From NCBI GenBank assembly GCA_903831545.1, contig CAIKYI010000674.1, positions 1-7,406 of the forward strand: DNA of 7,406 bases, read 5' to 3'. The DNA comes from an uncultured Methylobacter sp. Its GTDB lineage: Bacteria > Pseudomonadota > Gammaproteobacteria > Methylococcales > Methylomonadaceae. Each line of letters begins with the position of its first letter. The first letter of the stretch is position 1. Positions 1 through 5,675 of the stretch are shown here, one piece after another. Made by a program: the position numbers and the translations under genes. The notes under the pieces are model-generated. The model searched no databases. It saw only the letters and a program-made list of their open reading frames with translations, and was not told where the DNA came from.

Positions 1-1424
1 CAGAGTTTTTCTTCCAATTCCTTACGCTCGCTGATATCTCGACAGGTACTGATGAAATTGGTTAACTGGCCTTGTTGGTCAAAAACGGGAGAAATGTTTA
101 ATTCATTCCAGAAAATACTGCCGTCTTTACGATAATTAAGTATCTCTCCAGAAAACGGGGACAATGTTTTCAGAGCTTGGCGCATTTGTTGTATGGTGGC
201 CTGGTCGGAACGTTCTCCCTGTAAAAGACGGCAGTTATGTCCGAGAATATCTGCGCGTGTATAGCCGGTTATTGATAAAAAAGCATCATTGACCCAGGTA
301 ATGTTTTGGTCTGTAGTTGCGACGAGAACGCCTTGTGAGATGGCATTAAGGACCACATTATCCAGGTGCAACGTGTTTTCGATATGTTTACGCTGGGTGA
401 TGTCAGCACTAAAACCATGCCACACTATTGAGCCATCTGCTTCCCGTTGAGGCACCGAGCTACCTGACAACCAGCGCACTGTGCCATCGTTAAACTTTAT
501 CCTGTATTCATGGTACCAGGGTGATAAATTCCGGGCTGATTCCTGAACGGACATTTTGAATTTTTCTAAATCCTCAGGGTGAACGAGGTCATAGGCTTTA
601 CTGGCATCCTCCTCCACTTCTTTGGGTGACAAATGATACAGGTCGAGCATTGCGGCACTGGCATAAGGAAAGCAGGAACTGCCATCCGGGCGTAATCGAT
701 ATTGATAGATTACGCCAGGTAAAGAACTGGAGATATTTTGTAAGCGGGTCAGGGAGTCGGTTCGGATTTTTTCTATTTGCTTGCGTTCGGCTATGATAAT
801 GTTTTGCAGCAGATTCAGGGAGTCTTTCTGCATTTTTTTCATTAGCTTGCGGTCTGCATCATTGATACTTATAAGCTCAAAGGCACTGGAAATTTCTATC
901 TGCTTAATTTTTGAGGAATCAATGAGGGTGATATGTAGCATTGAATCTATCCACATACAGATTAACTGAACAGGGAGTTCCTTGTTGTTAAAATCCTTGA
1001 GTGTCAATTCGATAGTAGAGCGCCGTTCTTGTTTGATGATATTGGTAAAAAAAAGATACCAACGATCACTGTCCTGAGGCGCGACCCAACGGGAAAAACG
1101 TTGGGCCAGCAATTTTTTGCGCTCAATGCCAAGTAAAGTCGCCGTGGTAAGGTTAAGCTCAGTGATCTTTTCCTCAGGATTTAAAACGATAAAACCAACC
1201 GGTGAAAAATCATAAAGTTGGGCATATCGGTTGTGGGATTTTTCCAGAATGTCATAAGTGCGTCGAAGTTCGTTGTTCTGCATATCCAGTTCAACTTGAT
1301 GCACCTGAAGTTCATGCAGCAATTCTTCTACCGAGCGATGGACTAACTCTGCTTCAGGCGTATCACTGACCAGCTGTTCTGCAGCTTCTCTTAAATTGAT
1401 TTGGTCAGATAGCTTTTTGTTCAT
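1..1424 (-). CDS. PAS-PAS-LOV multidomain sensor protein, N-terminal 474 residues (C-terminus off window)
   Basis: The frame is open from the ATG at 1424 down to base 1, so the C-terminal output domain is missing. Residues 26-64 form a charged, probably coiled-coil helix rich in ELLHELQ/HQVEL-type repeats. PAS 1 spans about 66-176 (SPVGFIVL; AATLLGI-like TATLLGI). A helical linker covers about 176-232. PAS 2 spans about 232-346 and ends in a typical PAC segment (GTVRWL, DITQRK). The third sensor domain, about 355-466, is a LOV domain: GHNCRLLQGE carries the photoactive cysteine Cys398, Arg399 and Gln402 are the usual flavin contacts, and NYRKDG/FWNELNISP supplies Asn430 and Asn440. From the LOV family, blue light is expected to form a cysteinyl-flavin adduct. 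The Ibeta glutamine is replaced by Cys461 (FISTCRDIS). The frame continues through ERKELEEKL, a typical linker to a kinase, GGDEF/EAL or other effector that cannot be seen. No transmembrane segment is visible, so it is probably cytoplasmic. No strong Shine-Dalgarno precedes the start; this ATG is chosen because it begins the conserved helix. Confidence 0.9.
   Translation of the reverse strand, partial: MNKKLSDQINLREAAEQLVSDTPEAELVHRSVEELLHELQVHQVELDMQNNELRRTYDILEKSHNRYAQLYDFSPVGFIVLNPEEKITELNLTTATLLGIERKKLLAQRFSRWVAPQDSDRWYLFFTNIIKQERRSTIELTLKDFNNKELPVQLICMWIDSMLHITLIDSSKIKQIEISSAFELISINDADRKLMKKMQKDSLNLLQNIIIAERKQIEKIRTDSLTRLQNISSSLPGVIYQYRLRPDGSSCFPYASAAMLDLYHLSPKEVEEDASKAYDLVHPEDLEKFKMSVQESARNLSPWYHEYRIKFNDGTVRWLSGSSVPQREADGSIVWHGFSADITQRKHIENTLHLDNVVLNAISQGVLVATTDQNITWVNDAFLSITGYTRADILGHNCRLLQGERSDQATIQQMRQALKTLSPFSGEILNYRKDGSIFWNELNISPVFDQQGQLTNFISTCRDISERKELEEKL
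78..360 (-). other. LOV photosensor domain core of the PAS protein
   Basis: This stretch encodes about residues 356-449 of the sensor, the main part of the LOV core; the Ibeta strand follows down to about base 27. The adduct-forming cysteine codon TGC lies at 231-233 (Cys398). The motif reads GHNCRLLQ against the usual GxNCRFLQ, so the Phe is Leu. Asn430 and Asn440 correspond to the two flavin-ring asparagines, equivalent to Asn94 and Asn104 of B. subtilis YtvA by spacing from the cysteine. The codon TGT at 42-44 (Cys461) sits where the YtvA Gln123 equivalent is expected, allowing a two-residue longer Hbeta-Ibeta loop. Flavin binding and photochemistry are inferred from these residues. Confidence 0.85.
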
Positions 1425-1508
1425 GTCGAATGGCCAGATTGAGGATTAACGCGCCTGTAAAGCGGACGATTTTATATCATAAATAGCTTTTGAGTGAGAT
1501 AAATAGTA

Positions 1509-1530
1509 CCTGTAAGTTAGCGCTTACAGG
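1509..1530. terminator. Perfect 8-bp inverted repeat, possible weak terminator of the 27-codon gene
   Basis: CCTGTAAG at 1509-1516 is exactly complementary to CTTACAGG at 1523-1530, with a 6-base loop. It lies 30 bases past the stop of the minus-strand mini-gene and upstream of the PAS gene. On the minus strand it is followed by TACTATTTAT, which is only partly T-rich, so termination would be weak. CCTGTAA occurs again at 1454-1460, so an operator is an alternative reading. Confidence 0.4.
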
Positions 1531-1560
1531 CTTGATAATAAATAGAATTAGATACGATTA

Positions 1561-1644
1561 TTAATCTTTTTTTTGGTCTGTGTACACGGAGTAAACGACA
1601 TAAGCGACAAAGAGAACAGTTACAACGTAAATTATTGCTGACAT
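1561..1644 (-). CDS. Putative 27-residue single-pass membrane protein
   Basis: The frame runs from the ATG at 1644 to the TAA at 1561-1563. It begins MSAIIYVVTV, ends SVYTDQKKD and gives 27 residues. Residues 4-21 are almost all hydrophobic (I, V, L, F, A, Y), enough for one membrane helix, followed by a short polar tail with two lysines. The ribosome binding site AAGGTGG lies 7 bases before the ATG, which is near-ideal and is the main support. The pattern resembles small accessory subunits of membrane complexes (KdpF- or CydX-like in size), but I recognise no family signature, and no transporter or oxidase gene is adjacent. It stands alone, ahead of a hairpin at 1509-1530. An out-of-frame ATG at 1651 opens a 44-codon frame, but that ATG directly abuts the ribosome binding site and its product is not convincing. 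Confidence 0.55.
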   Translation of the reverse strand: MSAIIYVVTVLFVAYVVYSVYTDQKKD

Positions 1645-1651
1645 GGGGCAT

Positions 1652-1658
1652 CCACCTT
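1652..1658 (-). promoter_or_regulatory. Strong ribosome binding site of the 27-codon gene
   Basis: The minus strand reads AAGGTGG, close to the consensus AAGGAGG, with 7 bases before the ATG at 1644. This spacing favours the ATG at 1644 over the out-of-frame ATG at 1651, which touches the motif. Confidence 0.6.
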
Positions 1659-1971
1659 AAAATCAATTAATTATCAATGGCTAAGGATTAAGGTGCTTTA
1701 GATAACCCTTAGGTATTTTATGAGAATATACCAAAAGCACATCGGATGCTATGGTTAGGCTTCGAAAACCTTAGGCATTGGCCAATTTTCTTTTTTCGTA
1801 AGCCTGGTTTAGTGACGCGTCTAATAATTTTAAAACTATAAAATCATTGTGTTATGGGATACATACAGTCTGAAAGGTAAGCAAAAAAAGACTTCAACCG
1901 ATTTCTAATCCATTAAAATCTGCGTTTATTCATGGCCGGCCTGCATTTTCATTATCAAAGCGGCAGACATA
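1659..1971. other. Non-coding stretch with CCTTAGG elements
   Basis: About 310 bases with no convincing gene on either strand; the plus-strand ATG at 1720 stops after 12 codons. It contains CCTTAGGTATT at 1707-1717 and CCTTAGGCATT at 1769-1779 (10 of 11 identical), plus CTAAGG at 1681-1686, which is inverted relative to the first. The stretch lies upstream of the 27-codon gene and may hold its promoter, but no clear -35/-10 pair was found. Confidence 0.4.
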
Positions 1972-2007
1972 AAAAAAGGGCATGTCAAAATGGACACGCC
2001 CTTTTTT
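1972..2007 (-). terminator. Rho-independent terminator of the 108-residue membrane protein gene
   Basis: The left arm at 1972-1986 (six A, GGGC, ATGTC) pairs with the right arm at 1993-2007 (GACACGCCC, six T). There is one A-C mismatch and a 6-base loop. It begins about 20 bases past the minus-strand stop at 2027-2029. An A-run on one side and a T-run on the other make it able to work in both directions. Confidence 0.85.
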
Positions 2008-2026
2008 ATTCGAATAATCGAACAAA

Positions 2027-2353
2027 TTAAGCTTTTACTGCCTCGGCAATTTCGTTAAAGGCTTCAATTCTTGTTTTAGACGATTTAACCAGATCAACAC
2101 CCGCATCAACCACCATTTTGCAAAGTCCTGGTGTTTTGTAAACAATCAATCCCAAATAAGCAACAGTAGGGATGGCGATAAAAGCGGCAATGAAGCCGTT
2201 AAACCCAATAACGCCCATCAACTTGATCAGCAATACAACCGCATCCAAAGGCAATAAAACCATGGCGCCAAAATAAGCGATTACCATAAATACGGATACT
2301 ACAAAAACTACAAATTGGAGTAGTCTTACCAACGCAACGTTTACTTTTTTCAT
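2027..2353 (-). CDS. Orphan two-helix membrane protein, 108 residues
   Basis: I do not recognise the family. After a short basic start (MKKVNVALVR) there is a hydrophobic helix at about residues 11-34, a second hydrophobic stretch at about 38-49, and a helix at about 50-72 rich in Gly, Ala and Ile with a central Pro62. The tail from about 75 to 108 is predicted helical and amphipathic, with mixed Lys, Asp and Glu (DLVKSSKTRIEAFNEIAEAVKA region). There is no cleavable signal peptide or lipobox. It is probably an inner-membrane protein with a cytoplasmic C-terminal helix. The start ATG at 2353 is preceded by CAGGAAA, but at about 13 bases, longer than ideal. It lies 117 bases downstream of the rhomboid gene on the same strand, has its own candidate promoter, and ends at a strong terminator, so it is probably a separate or partly read-through unit. 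Confidence 0.8.
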   Translation of the reverse strand: MKKVNVALVRLLQFVVFVVSVFMVIAYFGAMVLLPLDAVVLLIKLMGVIGFNGFIAAFIAIPTVAYLGLIVYKTPGLCKMVVDAGVDLVKSSKTRIEAFNEIAEAVKA

Positions 2354-2453
2354 ATTACTTTTGATTTCCTGATAGAACTAAAGGGCCTATTTAAGCCAGG
2401 CTACAACTCTGACTCTGGTGAGTTTACACAAACACCGCTTTTTAAAGCGCCAG

Positions 2454-2459
2454 ATTATA
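2454..2459 (-). promoter_or_regulatory. Candidate -10 box for the 108-residue protein gene
   Basis: The minus strand carries a perfect TATAAT at 2459-2454, about 100 bases upstream of the start at 2353. No good -35 lies 16-18 bases before it. A short inverted repeat (CGCTTT/AAAGCG, 2436-2449) sits at the likely start of the transcript. Confidence 0.35.
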
Positions 2460-2470
2460 CATTAACGCAA

Positions 2471-3172
2471 TCAGTTTAATTTATTTTTTTCCTCTGACAG
2501 ACTCTCAGGTTCTTTACGAACAAATAAACGGTATAACACAGAACCGGCGATGAAGCCGCCTAAATGGGCCCACCAGGCCACGTCAACAGCTGTTCCGCCA
2601 AAAATCATGGCGGTCGTTGCACTGTGTAATTGAACCATAACCCATAAGCCTAAAAAGGCAATCGCCGGCACATGAATAACGATTGGTAAAAACAGGATTG
2701 GCACCCAAACTACAACGCGTTCAAGTGGATAAAGAAAAAAGTAGGCTGCCAATATGCCGGCAATGGCCCCCGAAGCGCCAACAACAGGAATGGCAAGTGT
2801 TGGATCAAAATGCCATTGTAAATAAGTAGCCAAGAGACCACAGACTAGATAATAAATCAGGAAACGCCAGCGTCCCATCCGGTCTTCGACATTATCGCCA
2901 AAAATCCATATAAACCACATATTCATAATCAGGTGAAGCCAGTTTCCGTGTAAAAAAAGACTGGTCAAAAAAGATAAATAGCCATCGAAAGGCAAACCAT
3001 AATAAGGATTGGTATAGCGAATAGGCACCATGCCATAAAGATTAAGCATCCGGTAACTTAATTGATCAGGCATTAATTTCATCGATACAAAAACAATAAT
3101 ACACACCGCCATTAAACCCCAGGTGACTAAAGGCCTGGAATTGCAAGGTGCCGTATCTCTAATGGGTATCAT
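2471..3172 (-). CDS. Rhomboid family intramembrane serine protease
   Basis: This is a six-helix rhomboid that cleaves membrane-spanning substrates within the lipid bilayer. The product is 233 residues from the chosen start. Helices lie at about 16-36, 79-95, 103-121, 130-149, 155-182 and 198-217. The catalytic dyad is Ser134 in GASGAIAG and His203 in WWAHLGGFIAG. His80 and Asn84 in the HGNWLHLIMNMW segment match the oxyanion-site His/Asn of E. coli GlpG. The FGDNVEDRMG segment after helix 2 is typical of this bacterial rhomboid clade. The start at 3172 gives the family-typical MIPIRDT opening and has AGGA 6 bases upstream. The longer in-frame ATG at 3238 adds 22 residues of no family character and has no ribosome binding site. 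The gene is divergent from srmB and lies upstream of the orphan two-helix gene. Its substrate is unknown. Confidence 0.93.
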   Translation of the reverse strand: MIPIRDTAPCNSRPLVTWGLMAVCIIVFVSMKLMPDQLSYRMLNLYGMVPIRYTNPYYGLPFDGYLSFLTSLFLHGNWLHLIMNMWFIWIFGDNVEDRMGRWRFLIYYLVCGLLATYLQWHFDPTLAIPVVGASGAIAGILAAYFFLYPLERVVVWVPILFLPIVIHVPAIAFLGLWVMVQLHSATTAMIFGGTAVDVAWWAHLGGFIAGSVLYRLFVRKEPESLSEEKNKLN

Positions 3173-3176
3173 GGAT

Positions 3177-3183
3177 TTTCCTG
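3177..3183 (-). promoter_or_regulatory. Ribosome binding site setting the rhomboid start
   Basis: The minus strand reads CAGGAAA, with AGGA 6 bases before the ATG at 3172. No comparable motif precedes the upstream ATG at 3238, so this site decides the shorter start. Confidence 0.65.
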
Positions 3184-3277
3184 ATGGGTTATTTAACTTT
3201 TGATTAGCTAGCTTAAAAGCTAACATACCGATTTGCAATGAATTGTTATTTAATCATAACCCTGTCTGCAAAAAGCT

Positions 3278-3283
3278 TATAAT
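3278..3283 (+). promoter_or_regulatory. Candidate -10 box for srmB
   Basis: A perfect TATAAT on the plus strand, 56 bases before the srmB ATG, predicts a 5' leader of about 50 bases. The -35 region is poor. It lies in the divergent spacer between the rhomboid and helicase genes. Confidence 0.4.
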
Positions 3284-3339
3284 AGCGTTACAGATCGCTC
3301 CCGATCATCCTTGCGTTTCGCAACTACCTTTAAAGATTC

Positions 3340-4674
3340 ATGCATCCAACTTCAATAGAAAAAACGCCCTCATTTTCAGACTTATCGCTAGACGAGCAAC
3401 TACTGTCGGCGGTCAAAAAAATGGGCTTTGAACAGCCCACCCCCGTGCAACTAAAGGCCATTCCGCTTGCGTTGGAACATAAAGACCTGCTGGTTAGTGC
3501 AGAAACCGGTAGCGGCAAAACAGCTGCATTTTTGCTGCCTACCTTGCAAAAGCTCTTGGTTTCGGCCTCGCGAAAATCCGGAACTCGGGCTTTGGTATTA
3601 ACGCCAACACGCGAATTGGCCCAACAAATTTTTAAGCACTGTCAGCAATTAACCGAATTTACTGATTTACAAACAGGTTTGATTACCGGCGGCGATGATT
3701 TCAGGCTACAGCAAAATATGTTGCGCAGAAACACCGAAATTGTCATTGCCACGCCTGGCCGCGTACTGGAGTTGATGGAGCAGGAAATTCCAGATTTTAG
3801 CAATCTTGACGTGCTGATTCTGGATGAAGCGGATCGCATGCTGGACATGGGCTTTAGTGAAGACGTTTTAAATATTGCCAGTCACTGCAACGCGCAACGT
3901 CAAACCCTGCTGTTTTCAGCCACCTTGACACATTTTGGCGTCATCAAAATGGCTGACAAGGTCTTAAAAGAACATGACATTGTGGCCTTAAATACGCTGC
4001 ATGACGGACACCGTAATATAGAACAGCAATTTGTTCTGGCGGATGATAATGATCATAAGCTAAAGCTCCTGACCTGGCTGTTGAAAAACGAAACCTATGA
4101 CAAGGCGCTGGTCTTTGCCAATAGTCGCATTCAGGCCACCCAGTTGCAAGGTCCACTACGTGGGCAAAAGCTGCGTGTCGGCGTGCTGCATGGAGAAATG
4201 GATCAAAAAGAACGCAATCGAATGATGACTTTGTTTCGTGAGGGTGAAATAAAGATTATGGTGGCTACAGATCTTGCCGCGCGAGGCTTGGATATTAAAG
4301 GCATCAATCTGGTTATTAATTTTGATGTGCCCCGGAATGGTATCAATTATATTCATCGCATAGGCCGCACTGGCCGGGTTGACGAACTGGGTTTAACCAT
4401 TGCTTTGGTAAAACATACCGAATGGAACCTGATGTCTGGCATAGAGCGTTTTTTGAAACAAAAATTCAAGCATCGCACTATTAAAGAGCTGGAGGGAAAA
4501 TATAAAGGTCCTAAAAAGCAAAAAACCTCAGGAAAGGCAACCGGCGGTAAACTTAAAACAGAACCTAAAAAAGAAGCCGCCGAAAAAGTCAAAATACGCG
4601 ACCGTGACAAGAAAAATATTGGTAAACGACGCGTGCCGAGTGTCAAGCCAGTTATAGAAACCAACCAGTCATAA
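3340..4674 (+). CDS. srmB: ATP-dependent DEAD-box RNA helicase, SrmB-like
   Basis: 444 residues, the length I recall for E. coli SrmB, a helicase that assists early assembly of the 50S ribosomal subunit. All helicase motifs are present and intact: Q motif with Phe12 and Gln37; motif I AETGSGKT (54-61); Ia PTRELAQ (89-95); ITGGD (115-119); Ib TPGR (138-141); II DEAD (162-165); III SAT (193-195); IV ALVFANSR (256-263); V ATDLAARGLDI (309-319); VI HRIGRTGR (339-346). The tail after about 375 is strongly basic and ends with KKNIGKRRVPS (424-434), closely matching the remembered SrmB C-terminus. This separates it from RhlE, RhlB and DeaD types. No strong Shine-Dalgarno precedes the ATG, but only this start keeps the full Q motif with a short leader. 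Transcription ends at the shared hairpin at 4674-4716. The helicase assignment is certain; the SrmB subtype is likely. Confidence 0.95.
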   Translation: MHPTSIEKTPSFSDLSLDEQLLSAVKKMGFEQPTPVQLKAIPLALEHKDLLVSAETGSGKTAAFLLPTLQKLLVSASRKSGTRALVLTPTRELAQQIFKHCQQLTEFTDLQTGLITGGDDFRLQQNMLRRNTEIVIATPGRVLELMEQEIPDFSNLDVLILDEADRMLDMGFSEDVLNIASHCNAQRQTLLFSATLTHFGVIKMADKVLKEHDIVALNTLHDGHRNIEQQFVLADDNDHKLKLLTWLLKNETYDKALVFANSRIQATQLQGPLRGQKLRVGVLHGEMDQKERNRMMTLFREGEIKIMVATDLAARGLDIKGINLVINFDVPRNGINYIHRIGRTGRVDELGLTIALVKHTEWNLMSGIERFLKQKFKHRTIKELEGKYKGPKKQKTSGKATGGKLKTEPKKEAAEKVKIRDRDKKNIGKRRVPSVKPVIETNQS

Positions 4675-4716
4675 AAAAGGCCCCCTACGCAAGCACATTG
4701 CGTAGGGGGCCTTTTT
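4674..4716. terminator. Bidirectional terminator shared by srmB and the CheY-like gene
   Basis: A perfect 19-bp stem: 4674-4692 (five A, GGCCCCC, TACGCAA) pairs with 4698-4716 (TTGCGTA, GGGGGCC, five T), with a 5-base loop GCACA. A-tract and T-tract flanks let it work on both strands. It overlaps the last base of the srmB stop codon (4672-4674) and ends 25 bases before the stop of the convergent receiver gene. Confidence 0.95.
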
Positions 4717-4741
4717 AGCTTTTATAAGTATATTTATCGAC

Positions 4742-5131
4742 CTAAGACAGCTTGCCAACAACCTGTTTAATCAGATTATCCGGTTTAAACGGTTTTACAA
4801 TATAAGAAGTTATTCCAGCCATAATGGCTTCTTTTACCTTGTCGCCTTCAGAGGATGAGGTCAGCATGATCCAGGGTGGGGTTTCCAGTTTGGTATCCGC
4901 TTTTACCGCCTTAAACAAATCCAGTCCACTCATGCCAGGCATGTTCCAGTCACAGACCACGATATTAATCTTGACTTTTTTCATCATTAGCAACGCTTCC
5001 TCTCCGCCTGGCGCATCAAAAACATGAGTAAATCCCGCCTCACGGAGAATTGCTTTAGTCAATGTACGCATTGAAGCAGCATCATCTACAATCAGAATTT
5101 TTTTCTGTAGTAATTCTTGTGGTATTGCCAT
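4742..5131 (-). CDS. CheY-like single-domain response regulator
   Basis: 129 residues forming a lone receiver domain, which takes a phosphoryl group from a histidine kinase and signals through protein contacts. The acidic pair is Asp16/Asp17 (LIVDDAASMR), the phospho-acceptor is Asp61 (CDWNMPGMSG), the switch Thr is Thr91 (MLTSSS), the aromatic switch is Tyr110 and the conserved Lys is Lys113 (IVKPF). All sit four residues later than the CheY positions 12/13, 57, 87, 106 and 109, so the active site is complete. There is no output domain and no chemotaxis gene nearby, so a motor-control role is not established. It could instead act in a phosphorelay or with an orphan sensor kinase. The start ATG at 5131 has a modest GGAA motif about 7 bases upstream. 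It converges on srmB and shares its terminator. Confidence 0.93.
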   Translation of the reverse strand: MAIPQELLQKKILIVDDAASMRTLTKAILREAGFTHVFDAPGGEEALLMMKKVKINIVVCDWNMPGMSGLDLFKAVKADTKLETPPWIMLTSSSEGDKVKEAIMAGITSYIVKPFKPDNLIKQVVGKLS

Positions 5132-5336
5132 TCTTATTCCAAAGTTATTCTTGCCAGTACCTTACGATAGTACTTTATGTATACATTTTACAAGAACTTG
5201 AGGTGGTCGACAAATAGAATGTAAAAATAACAGCTGGTAATTTACCCTACAAAGTTACCGGTTGCCTAAGTAAATCAATTGTTTTTGTTGGTTTTTTGAA
5301 TCACGCCCGGCGATTGTATGAAGCTTAACCTGGCAA

Positions 5337-5552
5337 CTATTTACGAAAAAAAAGATTTAAAATCAACGTTAAAATAATACTGATAACCAGCATGGAGGTG
5401 AGCGGGATGAAGATAAAACGATGCTCCTCTTCGATGCGAATATCGCCGGGCAATTTGCCAAACCAGCCAAGCAGTCCGGGAGCATAATTGACAGCCAAGC
5501 CGAGCAATACCAAAATCACACCCAGCCCCACCAGAAGTTTACCAATTGCCAC
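5337..5552 (-). CDS. DUF2905 family small membrane protein
   Basis: 71 residues with two membrane helices (about 5-23 and 47-68) joined by a loop holding LPGDIRIE (34-41), the hallmark of DUF2905. The family function is unknown, and members are usually of this size. The start codon is GTG at 5552 (CAC on the plus strand), supported by a very good AAGGAG 7 bases upstream. The gene is divergent from the FAD-dependent dehydrogenase gene across a 123-base spacer. No clear terminator follows the stop. It is an inner-membrane protein by prediction. Confidence 0.9.
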   Translation of the reverse strand: MAIGKLLVGLGVILVLLGLAVNYAPGLLGWFGKLPGDIRIEEEHRFIFIPLTSMLVISIILTLILNLFFRK

Positions 5553-5559
5553 TGTTACG

Positions 5560-5565
5560 CTCCTT
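5560..5565 (-). promoter_or_regulatory. Ribosome binding site supporting the GTG start
   Basis: The minus strand reads AAGGAG with 7 bases before the GTG at 5552. It is one of the two strongest Shine-Dalgarno matches in the window and fixes the non-ATG start of the DUF2905 gene. Confidence 0.75.
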
Positions 5566-5675
5566 TCCTACGTGAATATCATGTTCAGCTTTCAATTAAG
5601 GTAAAATGATAAACCTTTTACACTGTTACCAGCAAAACAAAGGGTTCTATAACAAGAGCCCAGCGGACTATATTT

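Noticed and set aside
781..969. Plus-strand 62-codon frame
   Set aside because: It lies antisense inside the continuous PAS-sensor frame and shows no ribosome binding site or family character.
1519..1651. 44-codon minus-strand frame from the ATG at 1651
   Set aside because: The ATG abuts the Shine-Dalgarno sequence, and the Cys/Arg-rich product has no recognisable features; the overlapping ATG at 1644 fits the spacing far better.
1660..1680. Possible FNR-like site (ATTGAT repeated)
   Set aside because: The two ATTGAT copies are in direct, not inverted, orientation, so it does not match TTGAT-N4-ATCAA.
3243..3518. Overlapping small frames on both strands around the srmB start
   Set aside because: They overlap the clear helicase frame or its promoter and have no protein-like composition.
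3642..4664. Four antisense frames within srmB
   Set aside because: Shadow frames of a strongly conserved helicase gene.
4824..5027. Plus-strand 67-codon frame
   Set aside because: It is antisense to the CheY-like gene, whose active-site residues are all present.
5132..5336. Spacer between the receiver and DUF2905 genes searched for promoter, flagellar sigma-28 site or terminator
   Set aside because: TAAAGT at 5177-5172 (minus) lacks a matching GCCGATAA-type -10, the ATGTATACAT palindrome is short, and the GGTAA/TTACC hairpin stem is only 5 bp.
5421..5609. Plus-strand 62-codon frame
   Set aside because: It is antisense to the DUF2905 gene, which has the family motif and a strong ribosome binding site.
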